A stretch of DNA of 64,000 bases from Weeksellaceae bacterium (GTDB lineage Bacteria > Bacteroidota > Bacteroidia > Flavobacteriales > Weeksellaceae), in the NCBI GenBank assembly GCA_022013695.1, contig JAKLPS010000025.1, positions 34,440-98,439 of the forward strand, written 5' to 3'. This document shows positions 62,336 to 64,000 of the stretch, in pieces (the first letter of the stretch is position 1; every line of letters starts with the position of its first letter). Under the pieces are notes generated by a model. The model ran no database searches. It was not told where the DNA came from and worked only from the letters and a program-made list of their open reading frames with translations. The translations under genes and the position numbers were made by a program.

Positions 62336-63097
62336 ATGGCAAAAGCAAATGTAAAAGACCTCCTAGAGGCTGGCGTACACTTCGGTCACATGACCAGAAA
62401 GTGGAACCCAAATATGGCTCCATACATTTTTATGGAGAAAAACGGTATTCACATCGTAGATTTACATAAGACAGCAGTAAAACTAGACGAGGCTTGTGTC
62501 GCCTTGGAAAGATTAACTTCTGCAGGCAAAAAAGTTCTTTTCGTAGCAACTAAAAAGCAGGCGAAAGAAGTCGTGGCAAAACATGCTGCCGAGCTTAACA
62601 TGCCTTATATTACAGAAAGATGGCCTGGCGGAATGCTTACAAATTTTGTAACCATCCGGAAAGCCGTCAAGAAAATGAATCAAATCGACAAAATGAAGAA
62701 AGATGGTACTTTCGAAACTTTGTCCAAAAAAGAAAGACTTCAAGTGGACCGGCAAAGAGCAAATCTTGAGAAAAACCTGGGTTCTATCGCAGATATGGTT
62801 CGCCTTCCTTCTGCCATTTTCGTGGTAGATATTATGAGAGAACACATCGCAGTCACAGAAGCCAAAAAATTGGGCATCCCTGTCTTCGGAATCGTAGATA
62901 CCAACTCGGATCCGAGACAAGTTGACTTTGTAATCCCGGGGAATGACGATGCTTCCAAATCGATTGATATGTTGCTGAGCGTGGTTTCGGAAGCTATCAA
63001 AGAAGGCCTATCCCAAAGAAAAGCAGATAAAGAAAAATCCAAAGAAGAAGGCGAAAAAGTTTCTGCCGATGCAGACGCAGACTTCGATGCTGAATAA
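62336..63097 (+). CDS. rpsB: 30S ribosomal protein S2
   Basis: 253 aa. It begins ANVKDLLEAGVHFGHMTRKWNP and continues with VLFVATKKQAKEVV, YITERWPGGMLTNF and PVFGIVDTNSDPRQVDFVIPGNDD. The C-terminal tail is Lys/Glu-rich. The usual neighbour tsf (EF-Ts) is absent: a terminator follows directly, then an unrelated gene. Confidence 0.97.
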   Translation: MAKANVKDLLEAGVHFGHMTRKWNPNMAPYIFMEKNGIHIVDLHKTAVKLDEACVALERLTSAGKKVLFVATKKQAKEVVAKHAAELNMPYITERWPGGMLTNFVTIRKAVKKMNQIDKMKKDGTFETLSKKERLQVDRQRANLEKNLGSIADMVRLPSAIFVVDIMREHIAVTEAKKLGIPVFGIVDTNSDPRQVDFVIPGNDDASKSIDMLLSVVSEAIKEGLSQRKADKEKSKEEGEKVSADADADFDAE

Positions 63098-63128
63098 TCT
63101 CACGAATAAATATTTTTCTATAAAATAT

Positions 63129-63158
63129 CAAAACCGTTCAGAAGTGAGCGGTTTTTTA
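63129..63158 (+). terminator. Terminator after rpsB
   Basis: Stem AACCGTTCA/TGAGCGGTT, one mismatched pair, with a GAAG loop, followed by TTTTTT. Confidence 0.8.
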
Positions 63159-63400
63159 TTGCTGTATTTTTAATATTTTGCTAGAAGAAGGTTAGACACA
63201 AATTTAATTTTCCCAAATACAAAAAAAACGATATTTTTAATCCTGAATAGTTTTTGACCTTAGTACCAACTGAATATTAATGCTAATTATCAATAAGATA
63301 TAAGATCCTCTTAACACTTATTATCAACCTGTAATGTCGTTTTTTGGCGAAGTTTTGTTAGATACAATAGAGACGAATGAATTTTGTAAGTAGAATAATT
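63159..63400. other. AT-rich gap before the TPR gene
   Basis: About 240 bp with no reading frame, no clear promoter box and no tRNA. It contains a poly-A/T tract near 63220 and a weak TTTTGTTAGATACAATAG stretch at 63352 that might include a promoter. Confidence 0.4.
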
Positions 63401-64000
63401 ATGAAGAATATATATTTGTTCAAAGCCGGGAAGTTTGACGTAGCGGTAATGAAATCAAGAGAGATTCATAACTTTTTTATTTTAAATGCTTACACTTCCT
63501 TTTGGACCGTTATTGAAGTATCGTCTTTAAATATATTCAAAATCTTTCAGAAGGTTATGTTGTTCATTATTTTTTTGTTGAATTTTTCTAATCTGTATGG
63601 TCAAACAAAAAAAAGCCAAGAAACTTCAAACGAAATTGTTTATAATTTAAAAAGATCAGAAGAATTATTGCAACATAATTTAGATTCTGCAAATATATAT
63701 GCAGAGCGGGCAAACCGTTTGATTAATAAAGGGACATCGAACAAAGATAGATCGAGGGTTAATATAAGCTTGGGAAATATCAATAGTGCACAGAGCAATT
63801 ATGTCAAGGCTTTGAAGTACTATTTTACTGCAAAGCAGTTAATAGACCAAGATATTGCTGATGGCAAAAGTAGATCTGAAGAAGATTTGAATATTAATGT
63901 TTTAATGAATATCGGACTTTCATTTTATTATCAAAAAAGCTATAGTCTAGCGATGCAATACTTTGAAGAGGCTTTGCAGAATATTTTGAAAATGCAAAAC
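63401..64000 (+). CDS. TPR-repeat protein, N-terminal part (continues beyond window)
   Basis: 200 codons read open from ATG 63401 to the edge. In-frame ATGs at 63449 and 63557 are alternatives; a signal peptide (FQKVMLFIIFLLNFSNLYGQ) near 63540-63600 suggests that the start lies close to it or that the first part is an uncleaved leader. After it come TPR units (LGNINSAQSNYVKALKYYF and LMNIGLSFYYQKSYSLAMQY). In Bacteroidota such N-terminal TPR arrays often precede a TM helix and a histidine kinase or HTH regulator, but the end is not seen. Confidence 0.7.
   Translation, partial: MKNIYLFKAGKFDVAVMKSREIHNFFILNAYTSFWTVIEVSSLNIFKIFQKVMLFIIFLLNFSNLYGQTKKSQETSNEIVYNLKRSEELLQHNLDSANIYAERANRLINKGTSNKDRSRVNISLGNINSAQSNYVKALKYYFTAKQLIDQDIADGKSRSEEDLNINVLMNIGLSFYYQKSYSLAMQYFEEALQNILKMQN

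Overview
The window looks like a chromosomal segment of a member of the Bacteroidota, class Flavobacteriia, most likely the Chryseobacterium group of the Weeksellaceae. Evidence: a GldH gliding-motility lipoprotein beside PBP1A, an alternative complex III (act) operon, a GLPGLI-family secreted protein, a FadL/GDSL pair, AT-rich DNA, and many promoters with the Bacteroidota -7 box TAnnTTTG. The genus assignment is inference from gene content, not from a search. The window holds no rRNA or tRNA, transposase, phage or CRISPR array that I can recognise. It is mostly core metabolism with small accessory insertions.

Layout. 1-2.8 kb (minus): FadL-type outer-membrane transporter and a GDSL/SGNH lipoprotein esterase. 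3.1-7.3 kb: RicT-like PSP1 protein, GldH and PBP1A, overlapping or nearly so. 7.4-12.9 kb: SelO AMPylase, a ParE/RelE-type toxin-antitoxin pair, a Fic protein with two 29-bp operator-like palindromes over its promoter, a membrane protein, a 187-bp terminal-inverted-repeat element and a SPOR protein. 13.1-21.6 kb: the six-gene actABCDEF operon, a quinol:electron-acceptor oxidoreductase. 21.6-24.1 kb: PolB-like exonuclease, SufT-like protein, OsmC-like protein lacking the family cysteines, HMG-CoA lyase. 24.1-28.4 kb: a 0.7-kb gene-free stretch, GH3-like acyl-adenylase, MFS transporter, DUF218 protein. 28.4-33.1 kb: 83-bp tandem repeat, YoeB-type toxin-antitoxin pair, glmM, and feoAB with a small Cys-rich membrane protein. 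33.2-42.4 kb: GLPGLI protein, DUF2520 dehydrogenase-like protein, an ECF sigma/anti-sigma/Spy-like operon, PpiD-like chaperone, MCE protein, and a split Fe-S oxidoreductase. 42.5-47.5 kb: a compact glycan operon (GT4, asparagine-synthetase-like enzyme, flippase) and a lipoprotein. 47.6-57.4 kb: serS, a PIF1-like helicase, ruvC, dienelactone hydrolase, hemH, a NifU/Nfu protein and a dicarboxylate symporter. 57.6-64 kb: LpxH-like phosphoesterase plus glycosyltransferase, pncB, rplM-rpsI-rpsB, and the start of a TPR protein.

Themes. Envelope and redox functions dominate: act respiration, Fe-S biogenesis (SufT, Nfu), iron uptake (feo), heme synthesis (hemH), outer-membrane folding (PpiD) and glycan export. 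The less ordinary material is mostly non-coding: a dispersed hairpin repeat in two copies about 29 kb apart, a MITE-like element, an 83-bp tandem repeat, and the paired palindromes at fic. I did not find a clearly new multi-gene defence or biosynthetic system. The best candidates for undescribed biology are the fic control region, the dispersed repeat family, and the small glycan operon whose amidotransferase-like enzyme lacks its glutaminase cysteine.
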